Shown here piece by piece: positions 24,457 to 33,876 of a stretch of 64,000 bases of DNA. Under the pieces are notes generated by a model, which ran no database searches, had not been told where the DNA came from, and saw only the letters and a list, made by a program, of their open reading frames with translations. The translations under genes were made by a program, and so were the position numbers. Each line of letters begins with the position of its first letter. Position 1 is the stretch's first letter. Location of the stretch: the NCBI RefSeq assembly GCF_030064125.1, contig NZ_CP125957.1:3844001-3908000 (forward strand). Reading direction: 5' to 3'. Origin of the DNA: Pseudomonas sp. G2-4 (lineage in GTDB: Bacteria; Pseudomonadota; Gammaproteobacteria; Pseudomonadales; Pseudomonadaceae).

Positions 24457-26442
24457 CTACACCCAGAAGTTAGCCACTCCGATCAATTGAAAGACCTCCT
24501 CTTCCGGGGGCTCGGCGAAGATGATGTCCAAGTTACGGTAACCGGAGTGGTCTCCGGCCAAGCTCAACTCGAATCGAGCCCCATCGGCGTCGGCTTCGTA
24601 GCTCTTCAAGTAAGTCAGGTTCTTGGTTTCATTGAAAATCACGTCCAACGTGCCGTTGTAACCATTTCCCAGCCGGGTAAAGCCCAAGGCGGACAAATCG
24701 ATCTTGTCTTCACCCACGGTATAGTCGATCAGGCGATCAGTGTGGTTGTCGGTGGCGGTACGGTAGCTGTCGCTCAGTACGTCGAAGCGGAACACATCGT
24801 TGTTACCGCCACCCACCAATAGGTCCCGGCCCTCTCCGCCAACCAATACATCATCCCCTAGCGCTCCATAAAGACGATCATCGCCCGCGGCCCCCGCGAT
24901 GATTTCGCCTCGAGCGTTGCCTTGTAAACGATCGGCCTCTTCGGTGCCCGTCAACCTGGCTTGCTGAAACAGGAGGTTGGTTTCATTCAGCGTTTGGCCC
25001 AAGTCACCGTCGAAAACCACTTCGAAGCGTTCCCCATCCGCGTTGGCATCGAAACTTTTGAGGTAGGTCCGCGTCCCGCTTTCATTGACTCGTATCGCCA
25101 GCGTTCCGTCATGTCCATTGCCCAGCCCGAGGAAGCCCATGGACGAGAGGTCGATCGTATCGACGCTGGGGTCGAAGTCGGTGATTCGGTCGCTATGGGC
25201 GGCGGTTGCGGTTCGGTAACTGTCTGTGACTGACTGGTAACGGAACGTATCGGCGCCGGTGCCGCCTGTCAGCAGGTCACGACCTTGCTGGCCATCGAGC
25301 AGATCGTTACCGGCCCCGCCAAAGATCGCATCGTCGAACGAGGCGGTACCTAGCAAGAAGTCATCATCGCGGCCACCGTCAAGGTGGTAATAGCCGTCGT
25401 CGGGATTGCCAAAGCTGTGGTCCAGGCTACCGTCGGGGTTCAACTGAACCAAGGCGGCCAGATAGCCGTCCGCGCTCGTACCTTGGCTTCCGCCAATCAA
25501 TAGCTTGCCGTCGGCCAGCACGATCATGTCGGCTACGGCGAAAGGCGCGCTTTCCGAGCCCCAACTCATCTGACCCTGATTACCGAAATCGGTGTCGAGC
25601 GAGCCGTTGGCGTTGAGTCGGATAACCGTCGCCACACCGCCCGACGCGCCCGCCAGCAGGATTTTGCCGTCATCCTGGATGACGAGGGCGTCTGCGTGAA
25701 CATCCAGGGCCAGGCTGCCGCCGTTCGCAAAGCTGCTATCCAGGGTGCCGTCCTGGTTGAGCCGGGTCAGGGTATCTCGCCCCGTGACCAATACCTTCCC
25801 GTCTCCCTGCAGCGAAACGTCGATCGTGCCGCTGGGGTGGATGCCGACGGACGCAGGCAGGTGCAGGATTCCGGCCTCTGCGAAAGACGAGACCAAGGCC
25901 CCCGTCGCGTCGAAGCGGGCGATATAGATCTCCCCAGAGGGATACGCAGCGCTCGCGAAAAAACTGCCGTCGCGTTGCACGGAGAACGACGCTTGCTGGC
26001 CTAGAGAGTCATTCCAGTAGAAAGGCACTGTCGCGGTACCGCCGTTCCCGAAACTCGTATCGAGGCGCCCGTCAGCCAAGGTACGGCTGACGCCTGACAC
26101 CCAGGTGTCGCCCACTTTCACGTATTGCGCCACCAGGTAGCCCCCTCCCGGCTGCACCGCGGCATTACCGCCGTCCTCGATATCGAGCGACACAGGCAGG
26201 AGGGATTTACCGTCTCCACTGAAGTTGCGGTCCAGGCTACCGTTGGCATTGAACCGGACCAGGCTGCCGGTGAAGCCTGAATCCTCTTCGCCGCCCAGTC
26301 CCAGGCGACTGTAAGCGCCAAGCCAGATAGCACCGTCCGGATCGACCGTGATACCTCCGATGTTGTCCGAACCCCATAAGGTCGTGACCACCATGCCCAT
26401 GTTTCCTACAGCCGAAGCGGCGGGCGAAATGCTCTGACTCAT
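24457..26442 (-). CDS. Secreted RTX protein with delta-60 repeats
   Basis: Start chosen at 26442, where GGAGGCATGGAG gives the ribosome site; 661 residues. Residues about 20-400 hold repeated LDTSFG / LDSSFANGG / LDHSFGNP units with L-x-DGK strands, the delta-60 type, probably a beta-propeller. The C-terminal 260 residues contain two blocks of RTX nonapeptides (GGAGNDLLDGQQGRDLL; GALGDDVLVGGEGRD), each followed by a serralysin-like segment (DTFRYQSVTDS; DVFRFDVLSDS). There is no N-terminal signal, as expected for type I secretion through a C-terminal signal. No protease motif is seen, and no export genes are adjacent. Confidence 0.88.
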   Translation of the reverse strand: MSQSISPAASAVGNMGMVVTTLWGSDNIGGITVDPDGAIWLGAYSRLGLGGEEDSGFTGSLVRFNANGSLDRNFSGDGKSLLPVSLDIEDGGNAAVQPGGGYLVAQYVKVGDTWVSGVSRTLADGRLDTSFGNGGTATVPFYWNDSLGQQASFSVQRDGSFFASAAYPSGEIYIARFDATGALVSSFAEAGILHLPASVGIHPSGTIDVSLQGDGKVLVTGRDTLTRLNQDGTLDSSFANGGSLALDVHADALVIQDDGKILLAGASGGVATVIRLNANGSLDTDFGNQGQMSWGSESAPFAVADMIVLADGKLLIGGSQGTSADGYLAALVQLNPDGSLDHSFGNPDDGYYHLDGGRDDDFLLGTASFDDAIFGGAGNDLLDGQQGRDLLTGGTGADTFRYQSVTDSYRTATAAHSDRITDFDPSVDTIDLSSMGFLGLGNGHDGTLAIRVNESGTRTYLKSFDANADGERFEVVFDGDLGQTLNETNLLFQQARLTGTEEADRLQGNARGEIIAGAAGDDRLYGALGDDVLVGGEGRDLLVGGGNNDVFRFDVLSDSYRTATDNHTDRLIDYTVGEDKIDLSALGFTRLGNGYNGTLDVIFNETKNLTYLKSYEADADGARFELSLAGDHSGYRNLDIIFAEPPEEEVFQLIGVANFWV

Positions 26443-26648
26443 CTCCATGCCTCCGATAGCTATTTGTCGCCAAAAACAATAGACACGGTTCAGTCTGGTT
26501 GCCACTTTACGAAACGAAGAAAGGTTCTTGGACGACCTTCCCCAGGAGCTGCCTAAGTCTTCGCAAGATCCATTACCATAAGACCCCTAACCTGCAATCC
26601 GAGGCCCCTGATATGTACTGGGGAGCTCGAAAGTATCAAGGAGCGATG

Positions 26649-27167
26649 ATGTACGGGAATCACAAGTTGGCCTGGTGTGCTTTGCTGGCGGGAGCCGTAG
26701 CACTCAGCGGTTGCACTTCGTTGCTTCAGGGCAAGCAATATGTTTTTCCCAGTCCGGATGAGCCCTCGGCTACGGTTCGCCTTAAATATGAACGCGGCAC
26801 CAAGCTGGACGCCATGACTTTCAACGAAAAGGGCTGCTACGCGGGGTTCACGACACTGCCCTATACCAATGGATTTATCGAATCGCCAATGGCAGCGGGC
26901 AAAGAGCTGGTATTGACTTACTGGAACGTCGTCGGAGGTAGCCAGTGTCAAATACCTTTTTCTTTCACGCCGCAGGACGGCGCCACCTACACCTTGAAGA
27001 CCGGCTTCTGGGGTCAGACCAAGACAGGCATCCTTCCCATCTTTACCAGCGACCAGTATTACTGCGGAATTGGCGTCGTTAAAAAAATCGGCGATCAGGA
27101 GAGCATCGAGCCCATTCAACAGCTACGCATCAAGACGGGTTTTGCCTGCCTTAGGTTCGTCAAATAG
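26649..27167 (+). CDS. Small lipoprotein, unknown
   Basis: The ATG at 26649 sits 5 bases after AAGGAG and begins a lipoprotein signal with lipobox LSGC at residues about 18-21; 172 residues. The mature part has several cysteines (KGCYAG, SQCQIPF, YYCGIG, GFACLRF) and a beta-rich look, with YTLKTGFWGQTKTG in the middle. It should be anchored in the outer or inner membrane facing the periplasm. I do not know the family. The next gene starts 13 bp after its stop, suggesting co-transcription. Confidence 0.78.
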   Translation: MYGNHKLAWCALLAGAVALSGCTSLLQGKQYVFPSPDEPSATVRLKYERGTKLDAMTFNEKGCYAGFTTLPYTNGFIESPMAAGKELVLTYWNVVGGSQCQIPFSFTPQDGATYTLKTGFWGQTKTGILPIFTSDQYYCGIGVVKKIGDQESIEPIQQLRIKTGFACLRFVK

Positions 27168-27180
27168 AGCGGGTGAGCCC

Positions 27181-27576
27181 ATGAGGAATACGGTTCTGAA
27201 GCGTCAACTTCCCGAACCCGAAGATGCTGCAAAAGCGAAGCTTCGCAAGCTGCTGACTGCCAGCACGATTTTGCCAATGATGAATAACACCAAATGGGCC
27301 GAACTGATCGAAGCAATGCTCGGCACGCCGGAAATGAAACCAGAGTTCAGATTGCACAGTACCTTAGCTCCGAGCGGCTATTGCACAGACTGGGATGGCG
27401 ACTGGCATTACCACATCCATCCAGTAGCAGAAATTGAGTGGATCGAACTCAGAGCGGTTTCGCTCGATTGGTTGCTGTCCACGCTAAGGAAACACAATCT
27501 TCCGTTTTCGCTGGAAGGTGAAACACCGCGTGTATGGGGTTACACAAGACAAGGCTTGCAGCCCGATTGGTGCTGA
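27181..27576 (+). CDS. DUF6678-like protein
   Basis: 131 residues from ATG 27181. The stretch MMNNTKWAELIEAM, followed by a mid-region GYCTDWDGDWHYHIHP and IEWIELRAVS, matches my memory of the DUF6678 pattern (MNNTKW start, WDG-W-YH, IEW). No membrane segment. The first 35 residues are charged and precede the recognisable domain. Function unknown. Located 13 bp after the lipoprotein gene and probably in the same transcript. Confidence 0.6.
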   Translation: MRNTVLKRQLPEPEDAAKAKLRKLLTASTILPMMNNTKWAELIEAMLGTPEMKPEFRLHSTLAPSGYCTDWDGDWHYHIHPVAEIEWIELRAVSLDWLLSTLRKHNLPFSLEGETPRVWGYTRQGLQPDWC

Positions 27577-27945
27577 ATCAAGCGTTTTCGACTAACGGCT
27601 TTCGGTAAAAACAGACTGAGTAGAGCCAACCGCCATTTCAGGCTTTCAACAACCGATAAAGCGATTGCGCGTGGGATACTTTCGGCCCTGCACGTTGCAG
27701 ATTCCGGCGACTCTGCGAAGTGACCTCCTCAATCTCGAACGCGTGAGGCGTCAATACCACGTGCTCAATTACACGGGCCGATTGCAAGTGTGTCCCCCTT
27801 CAATCGCTCTAACCAACGATCTACGACGTTTACAAACGCTTCGAGCGTTGACAGTTTTCCGATGATTGGAGTGGCTATTGGTTTGCGTGAGCAGGTCGAG
27901 AATGGCCTGGGGCGACTGAAATATCGCCGTAGACGCGATTGAGCT
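27577..27945. other. Decayed stretch without an intact gene
   Basis: No convincing coding frame. It borders the TonB receptor relic and may be more of the same decayed gene, but I could not align it. Confidence 0.4.
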
Positions 27946-28062
27946 GTCAACGCCAACAACATCTTCGACCGCCAGTATTACTCAACCATCGCCAACACCG
28001 TGAGCTACGGCGATGATGCCTGCGGCAATTCACATAACATTCCGTCCACTACACCGTGTTAG
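27946..28062 (+). pseudogene. Relic of a TonB-dependent siderophore receptor C-terminus
   Basis: Translates as VNANNIFDRQYYSTIANTV then SYGDDACGN and a stop, which is the near-terminal N-N-L/I-F-D-R-x-Y-Y segment conserved in siderophore receptors. An in-frame TGA precedes it and the final barrel strand is garbled. Only about 38 codons are recognisable. Confidence 0.7.
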
Positions 28063-28236
28063 TGAATCATTTTTGAAGCACTTTTTATAAACCAAAGGCC
28101 ACAACGGACTTCGGTAGCAGTGCTTCAAAACGCCCTTCGATAAAAATACAGGAAATCGGCTTTACGTAAAAAAAATCTAAACTATGCTGCATTGAAAAGT
28201 AAAAAATAAAAAAACCACATACGGAGCACGTCACTT
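28063..28236. other. AT-rich promoter region of the lipoprotein pair
   Basis: Contains A-runs and TA-rich blocks just before the ATG at 28237, with CGGAG as a possible ribosome site. The sharp drop in GC begins here and lasts to about 30.79 kb. Confidence 0.45.
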
Positions 28237-29550
28237 ATGATGCGCAGCATCCTCGCGAACGTAATGATACTATCGCTAATTGCATTCTGCTCCGCTTGTG
28301 CCATCAGCAACCAAGGAGCTGTTGATTACCGATATAACAGACCCGGCACCAACCAAGGGAATCTAAACCCCAAGTATGTTCGTTCCGAAGCCGCAGCAAA
28401 CCTAATCAGCGCTGGCGATCCAATAACAGTTTCTCTAAAACAAGTTTTCGTAAAAGATTTCACTGAATACAGGAGCCTGTTGCGTGTCGTTAGAAATGAA
28501 CCCACAACGGGGGATATTGCAATTGTTTCCAGCACATGCGAGGACCCTTGCAATAGAAAATTTGGAAGCGACGGAATAAAAAGCTCCAAAGTTATTTTTT
28601 ACAGCAATGACGTACGCCGCGGGCAGTTTCTCAATCTATCAAACTTGCATGGCGTCTTCGGCCCAATAACTTATGGCGGAAACCCGCTGAAATTTGATTT
28701 TTATATAATAGAACTAGACACCGACGGCACCCAATTAAGAAACCTCGCTGCTAACCTTGCGGGACTTGGCGAAACTTTTTATCCGCCTGCGCATCCAGCC
28801 ACTGCGATCCTTTCGTCCTTAGCTGAGGTTTTTATCAAAGATGATCAGGATGATAACATATTTACTTTTTCCTTCGATTTGAAAAGCCCGACCACTGAAA
28901 ACGCTACAGCGAATCCAAGCTCTGCTGCTATTGAAGCAGGAAATTATGTTTTGATAAGAAGCGAAGACCGCACCCAACAAATTCCCTGGTCCACTCTGGC
29001 CTATAATGATGCTACAGGAAGGGTCGTTCATTCACGTTGTGCTTTAATCCCCGAGCCTACTGCGGATTGCTTTTATACAGACAACTCGTACATGGTTATT
29101 GAAGTAAGCAAAGCTAAAAACGCAGTGAGCAATGATGCTCAACAGATAATTTTTTCCGCACTAAAATCAAGTATCGCAGCAACTGGCCCAAGCATTTTAA
29201 ACAACCAATTAACCGCAGAAAAAATGCAAGAAATCAGGAACAGCTTGGAAAGTACCGAGATTCGCGGTCGCGCTATACACACCCTTAAATCTATCAAGGA
29301 CAGCCCGCCAAATTCACAGAAAAGAAAGCTCGCGACCCTAAACTTAGCTTCAATATGGTTCGATAGCGAAAAAGCGATACTTCCTTCAGACGTTTCCATC
29401 GTAGCTACCCAGGCCAACGATTTGTTGGGGCAGTGCACAGACTTATCAATCGAGGATGCACTTGTATATCAAGATGCAATTCGTACCAGGACGGTGGCGA
29501 ACAAAGCAGCATTTGTTAATGCTCTCGTACAATGTCCATTCAGCCAATAG
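28237..29550 (+). CDS. Large predicted lipoprotein, unknown
   Basis: 437 residues with a short hydrophobic start (MMRSILANVMILSLIAFCSAC); the Cys at about 21 is a likely lipid anchor although the lipobox (CSAC) is imperfect. The first 240 residues look beta-rich (ITVSLKQVFVKDFTEYRSLLRVV; LKFDFYIIELD). The last 200 are helical and Ser/Asn/Lys rich. Cysteine pairs (CEDPCN; RCALIPEPTADC) suggest disulphides. The gene is AT-rich and uses AT-ending codons, unlike most neighbours. The hydrolase gene follows after 10 bp, so the two act together. I do not recognise the family. Confidence 0.78.
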   Translation: MMRSILANVMILSLIAFCSACAISNQGAVDYRYNRPGTNQGNLNPKYVRSEAAANLISAGDPITVSLKQVFVKDFTEYRSLLRVVRNEPTTGDIAIVSSTCEDPCNRKFGSDGIKSSKVIFYSNDVRRGQFLNLSNLHGVFGPITYGGNPLKFDFYIIELDTDGTQLRNLAANLAGLGETFYPPAHPATAILSSLAEVFIKDDQDDNIFTFSFDLKSPTTENATANPSSAAIEAGNYVLIRSEDRTQQIPWSTLAYNDATGRVVHSRCALIPEPTADCFYTDNSYMVIEVSKAKNAVSNDAQQIIFSALKSSIAATGPSILNNQLTAEKMQEIRNSLESTEIRGRAIHTLKSIKDSPPNSQKRKLATLNLASIWFDSEKAILPSDVSIVATQANDLLGQCTDLSIEDALVYQDAIRTRTVANKAAFVNALVQCPFSQ

Positions 29551-29560
29551 AGAACCTCCC

Positions 29561-30790
29561 ATGACTCACCTACGGATAATCCTGGCTTCTATGTTTAGCA
29601 CATGCATATTAGTTACTGGCTGCACAACACAACAAGACAAAAATCATGCAGTATTCATCGACGATAACGAAGCTTTGCATACTGAATACGCACATCTTGA
29701 ATGGGACCCAAAGATAATTTACAACCCCGCATCTACTGGAACGCCTGAGGTAGTTTTACACGAAGTAATTTCAACATCAACGCAGCCGGCTAAAGCACCG
29801 AACTACAAAACAATTAGAGTCAATTTTGCGACTGATCGGACGCGCAACACCGTCGATGGAGAAGAACCTTTCACAGAGGTACCCAATGAAAGTGAAGATG
29901 AATTACTCTACGGCACCTGCGATGTCAGCATCCCTTTCGACCATCAAATCGGAGTCATCGAAGGTCCAATGCTTGGGTGGAAACGCCTAGAGAACCCAGA
30001 AAAACATATGGTACTCCTATCCACAAAAATTATAGGAAAAGAAGTATTTTTTGAAAATCTAGAAAGCCAAATCATCAGAACCTCAAACTCGAATGCTTTT
30101 ATTTTTGTGCATGGATACAATGTCAGCTTCTCAGATGCAGCACTAAGAACCGCCCAAATGGCGCAAGACCTTAAATTTGAAGGCGCCGCTATTTTTTATA
30201 GCTGGCCTTCAAAAAAAAGCACCGCGACCTATCCTTGGGATGAACAAAACATAGCCTGGTCCGAACCTCATTTCAAAAAATTTCTATCTGACTTTCTAAG
30301 CACCACTGCAGCAGAAAATGTATATTTAGTTGGTCATAGCATGGGTACCAGAGCATTAACAAATTCACTCACCTCATTAATCCGAGAAAAACCCGAACTC
30401 ACCGCAAAACTAAAATCCATAATTCTTGCCGCCCCCGATATTGACACAAGAATATTCAAAAGAGACATAGCGCCTTACCTTACCGGCGCAAATTTAAACT
30501 TAACTTTATACGCATCATCTAATGATGAAGCACTGAAACTATCCAGAAAATTCCATGGTTCCCCCAGGCTAGGCGACTCTGGTGCAAGCCTCGCGTTATT
30601 GAAAGGCATAGACACCATTGATGCTTCACATGCTGATACGAGCTTCAGTTTTATAGGGCATTCCTATTACGGAAGTAAGTCGATACTTAGTGACATGTAC
30701 GATATTTTTCAAAAAAAACAAATCAAACCTGATAATCGCTTTGGTCTAGAACCCGTGGGTAAACCAGTTACCCATTGGACGTTCCGTTAA
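29561..30790 (+). CDS. Lipoprotein with DUF900-type alpha/beta hydrolase domain
   Basis: I start at ATG 29561 (409 residues), which opens a lipoprotein signal with lipobox VTGC near residue 21. The hydrolase region shows VNFATDRTRN, then FIFVHGYNVSFSDAALR near residue 185, IFYSWPSK, and the nucleophile elbow GHSMGTRAL near residue 260. D in LAAPDID and a late His (ASHAD or GHSYYG) can complete the triad. DUF900 hydrolases of this type have unknown substrates. It is AT-rich like its partner. A surface or periplasmic lipid or peptide hydrolase is likely; the biological role is open. Confidence 0.85.
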   Translation: MTHLRIILASMFSTCILVTGCTTQQDKNHAVFIDDNEALHTEYAHLEWDPKIIYNPASTGTPEVVLHEVISTSTQPAKAPNYKTIRVNFATDRTRNTVDGEEPFTEVPNESEDELLYGTCDVSIPFDHQIGVIEGPMLGWKRLENPEKHMVLLSTKIIGKEVFFENLESQIIRTSNSNAFIFVHGYNVSFSDAALRTAQMAQDLKFEGAAIFYSWPSKKSTATYPWDEQNIAWSEPHFKKFLSDFLSTTAAENVYLVGHSMGTRALTNSLTSLIREKPELTAKLKSIILAAPDIDTRIFKRDIAPYLTGANLNLTLYASSNDEALKLSRKFHGSPRLGDSGASLALLKGIDTIDASHADTSFSFIGHSYYGSKSILSDMYDIFQKKQIKPDNRFGLEPVGKPVTHWTFR

Positions 30791-31073
30791 GCGCTAATCC
30801 TCGTTGTTGCTGCTGGCCCGTTGCAGTGCCGCAGACCGGTAATCGTCGTTACACCGACGCTGGCCGGCCTGATTGCCTGATCCTGGCTCGCGTCACCACC
30901 CTCTATCCTAGGAGCCATGGCCCAACCATCCCCCAACCTCATTGGACGCACCGAAGACATCTGTGCATCGCCCTACCCAAGCTCGGCCCGTATACCCCTG
31001 AAGCACTTAACTACTTGGTTGACTATGGCTTCTTCTATCACGCCTACGGGGCCGGCTTTCTCCGGTTCCGCGC
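30791..31073. other. Intergenic stretch, no gene seen
   Basis: GC rises again to the chromosomal level. I see no start-supported frame and no REP module. Confidence 0.5.
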
Positions 31074-31820
31074 TCATTGCCCAACCGCCCCCTCATACCG
31101 CCGCTGAATCCGCTCCAACTCCCCCGACCGCCGCAACTGCTCCAAAGCCTTGGCCCACGCCGCGACCACTTCATCCTCAGAGTCCAAGCTAAAAGCGATA
31201 TACAACGACGAACGATAGAGCTCGATAGGAATTTTCCGCAACGTGCCCGGGGCGATGTTCAACTGGCGGCTGTAGTAAGCCACCCCCGCGTCGGTGTCGC
31301 CAACGATGATGTCGGTGCGCCCGGCGAGTAGCATGCGGTAAAGCAACTTGCTCTCGGTGGCGCTTTTGTCCAGGTTGTTGAAGCCCAGCGATTGCAGCAT
31401 CGTCGGCACCAGGCCGGCATGTCGCGTGGTGATCTGCGAGGCGTGCAGCAGTTGCTCCAGGGAGTTCACCGGCGGCGCCTTGGCCAGTTGATAGGGGTGG
31501 ATGGACTCTTCCACGATCGGCCCGACCCACTTGTACAACGGCTCGCGCTCCGCCGTGCGAAACAGCGAATACATGATGGTCTTTGGCCGCGTCTTCAGTA
31601 CTTGGGTGGCGCGCATACTGGGCTGCAGCAGCACCTCGAACTTATCCCCGGTCAGCGTCATGATGGCCCGGACGATTTCCGTGGTCATGCCGGTGAGCTG
31701 ATTGTTTTCCTGGTAGTTGTACGGTGCCCATTCTTCGGTGACGACCTGATACTCCTCGGCCCCGACCGCAGTGCCAAGCAATAGACAGAGCAGCGCTGCA
31801 GCCGGTGTCGAGTGCTTCAC
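31074..31820 (-). CDS. Periplasmic solute-binding protein, family 3 type
   Basis: The start is GTG 31820, with GGGAG 5 bases upstream and a signal peptide (VKHSTPAAALLCLLLGTAVGA); 248 residues. The chain begins EYQVVTEEWAPYNYQENNQLTGMTTEIVRAIM, typical of family-3 amino-acid binding proteins, and ends with ALEQLRRSGELERIQRRYEG. Such proteins deliver polar amino acids to ABC permeases, but none is adjacent, so it may be an orphan sensor-like protein. Longer upstream frames are not supported by a ribosome site. Confidence 0.85.
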   Translation of the reverse strand: MKHSTPAAALLCLLLGTAVGAEEYQVVTEEWAPYNYQENNQLTGMTTEIVRAIMTLTGDKFEVLLQPSMRATQVLKTRPKTIMYSLFRTAEREPLYKWVGPIVEESIHPYQLAKAPPVNSLEQLLHASQITTRHAGLVPTMLQSLGFNNLDKSATESKLLYRMLLAGRTDIIVGDTDAGVAYYSRQLNIAPGTLRKIPIELYRSSLYIAFSLDSEDEVVAAWAKALEQLRRSGELERIQRRYEGAVGQ

Positions 31821-32036
31821 GTGTTCTCCCGGAGGACTGTTCGGTGTTTGTGCATGGAGGGCCTGATTCAAGAAGACAGGGTAAGCATAGACCCAAACAC
31901 ATGCCTGACAGTTGACACAGTGCACATTCCTGACCTTAGCAACCCCTCGACCTTGGTGTACGATCAGCGCGAACCGGATATCGACCAACGTGCACGGCGC
32001 CTGCCTTTGCGCCCTCCTCCCAGTGGCCCAACCCAC

Positions 32037-32837
32037 ATGAACCCAATCGACCCCTTGTCGTTTCAACGTATTACCACCGCTCATGGCACGCTTGAGGGTG
32101 CGATCTATTTCGATGCCGAAGAAGACCTCACCCATGAGGTGTTTCCTGAGCGCATCGTTTTTCAAACCAACTATCTGGATTACCGCAGCTATGAGGTCGA
32201 TCTCTCCGAGGGCAGGATTCGGGTGCGCAAGACGTGCCTGGATAACTACCAGCGCGGCCATAAGGCACAGGTGATCGATGATGAGATGGATGACGAGGAT
32301 TGGCGTGAGCTGGGCAGTGTGTGGCAGCGCTTGAGCCAAGACATGGACACCCAGGAGCACGGGCCTCGACTCGATTTGGCCGAGACCCTGGCCGACCTGT
32401 TTGATTGCCTGTTCGACGAGGCCCACGCGCAATCGCTCATTGAGAAAATGCCGACCCCTACCGCGCAGTGGGATTGGGCATGGACGCAAGTCGCGTCCGC
32501 GCTTACCGAGACCCAGCAATTGGCTGAGTTCGAATGGAAGGAGTGGTCGTCCTGTGGGGTCAATGCGGTCAATGCCCTGGCACCGCTGCGGCAGCTGGGC
32601 ATTGAAATCCCTACGCCTGACGGTAAGACCCTCGAGGCTGTTAACCGCGCCAACGATTGGGAACGGGCGCTGCTGCAGTATTTCAACACACAGCTGGAAG
32701 CCCATGATTTGAAGTTGCTGGCCCTCGGCACGCATTTCGATGAATACCAGGCCTTTGCCTGCTTGCCCATGAATGGGCTGGGCCTGGTCAATGCCTTGGA
32801 GATCATGGGTAAGCTGGGCATTGTCTATAAATATTAA
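32037..32837 (+). CDS. Unrecognised acidic protein
   Basis: I choose ATG 32037; 266 residues beginning MNPIDPLSFQRITTAHG. The protein is strongly acidic (IDDEMDDEDWRELG) and tryptophan-rich, with a C-terminal helical part (LGLVNALEIMGKLGIVYKY). No signal, membrane helix or known motif. The frame upstream to 31812 is open but has no ribosome site and overlaps the promoter of the divergent binding-protein gene. Function unknown. Confidence 0.7.
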   Translation: MNPIDPLSFQRITTAHGTLEGAIYFDAEEDLTHEVFPERIVFQTNYLDYRSYEVDLSEGRIRVRKTCLDNYQRGHKAQVIDDEMDDEDWRELGSVWQRLSQDMDTQEHGPRLDLAETLADLFDCLFDEAHAQSLIEKMPTPTAQWDWAWTQVASALTETQQLAEFEWKEWSSCGVNAVNALAPLRQLGIEIPTPDGKTLEAVNRANDWERALLQYFNTQLEAHDLKLLALGTHFDEYQAFACLPMNGLGLVNALEIMGKLGIVYKY

Positions 32838-32905
32838 GCGTCCTTATGCCGCGATGTTCAGGCGTGGCGGCTGGCTAAACCTTCTTTGAGTCTCGAACCG
32901 ACGCT

Positions 32906-33139
32906 ATGAAAACTTGTGATCAATGCGGCTCCCTCATCCTCGCAGACAACGCCGCTTGCCCGCGATGCGCCGAAGAAATGCGGCTCACGGTGGAGGCGCT
33001 CGCGCCGAGGACCGAGCCATCGAAGTGGCCGAAAATCTTGAAATGGCTGTTTATCGGCTTGACGGCTGCGGTGCTGGCAGCCGCAGCCGCAATCGCCTGG
33101 ATCTTGCATTCGTTGGGGCCGATGCCGTCTTTCGGTTGA
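32906..33139 (+). CDS. Small zinc-ribbon membrane protein
   Basis: 77 residues. Four cysteines in CDQCGSL and CPRCAEE (residues about 4-22) form a zinc ribbon. One membrane helix spans residues about 47-68 (LFIGLTAAVLAAAAAIAWIL). Such zinc-ribbon/TM proteins are common and mostly uncharacterised. Located 68 bp after the acidic protein gene in the same orientation. Confidence 0.75.
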   Translation: MKTCDQCGSLILADNAACPRCAEEMRLTVEALAPRTEPSKWPKILKWLFIGLTAAVLAAAAAIAWILHSLGPMPSFG

Positions 33140-33220
33140 TTGCCACAGATGCCTCCTAACCCACCTCTACCGTTCATACAGTGAACGTTGGGAGATCTGC
33201 CCCAAGCAGGAGCCGAACAC

Positions 33221-33868
33221 ATGAAAACCACGCTTGATCACCTCGTTGTCGTGGCGCCGGACCTGGACACCGGCTGCGCGTCCGTGACAGCTGCATTGGG
33301 CGTCGACCTTCAAGCGGGCGGCGCCCATTCGCGCATGGGTACCCACAACAGGCTGCTTCACCTTGGCCCCGGGCTCTACCTGGAAGTGATCGCCGTGGAC
33401 CCGTCCGCTGGAAACCCCGGCCGCGCCCGCTGGTTCGGCCTGGATCAGTTGGGTCCTCATTCACCGGCGCGCCTTGCCACCTGGGTTGCCCGCACCGATG
33501 ATATCCAGGCAGCGCGTGACGCCTGTCACGATATTGTCGGGGACGTCGAACCCATGTCGAGAGGATCACTGAACTGGCAAATCACCCTACCGGCAGACGG
33601 CCGTCTTCCTTTGGCAGGTTCAGCCCCCACGCTCATTCAATGGGCCGATGGACCTCATCCGACGGATACACTCCAGGACAAAGGCTGTTCGTTGTTGGCG
33701 TTGGATGTCTTTCATACGGATCCGGAAAAAATCCAGGCGATTTTGACGGCCATGAACTTTTCCGGTCCGGTTCATCTTCATGCGCTTGAAGCGGATTCAG
33801 CGCCGTATTTGCTTGCGCATATTCAAACGCCAGGTGGCTTGAAAACATTGCCGCTTTCGAGAGGGTAA
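33221..33868 (+). CDS. VOC/glyoxalase-like protein
   Basis: ATG 33221 follows CAGGAG; 215 residues. The first half is a VOC-type unit (LDHLVVVAPDLDTGCASVTAALGV, then MGTHNRLLHLGPGLYLEVIAVDP with metal-type His and Glu). The second half is a partly degenerate repeat. The family includes glyoxalase-like lyases and dioxygenases; the reaction is unknown. Cytoplasmic. Converges with the MFS gene across a 46-bp gap. Confidence 0.85.
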   Translation: MKTTLDHLVVVAPDLDTGCASVTAALGVDLQAGGAHSRMGTHNRLLHLGPGLYLEVIAVDPSAGNPGRARWFGLDQLGPHSPARLATWVARTDDIQAARDACHDIVGDVEPMSRGSLNWQITLPADGRLPLAGSAPTLIQWADGPHPTDTLQDKGCSLLALDVFHTDPEKIQAILTAMNFSGPVHLHALEADSAPYLLAHIQTPGGLKTLPLSRG

Positions 33869-33876
33869 ATGGCAAT

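Noticed and set aside
31821..32735. N-terminal extension of the family-3 binding protein on the minus strand
   Set aside because: The added 300 residues have no signal or family resemblance and overlap the plus-strand acidic protein. The GTG at 31820 has both a ribosome site and a signal peptide.
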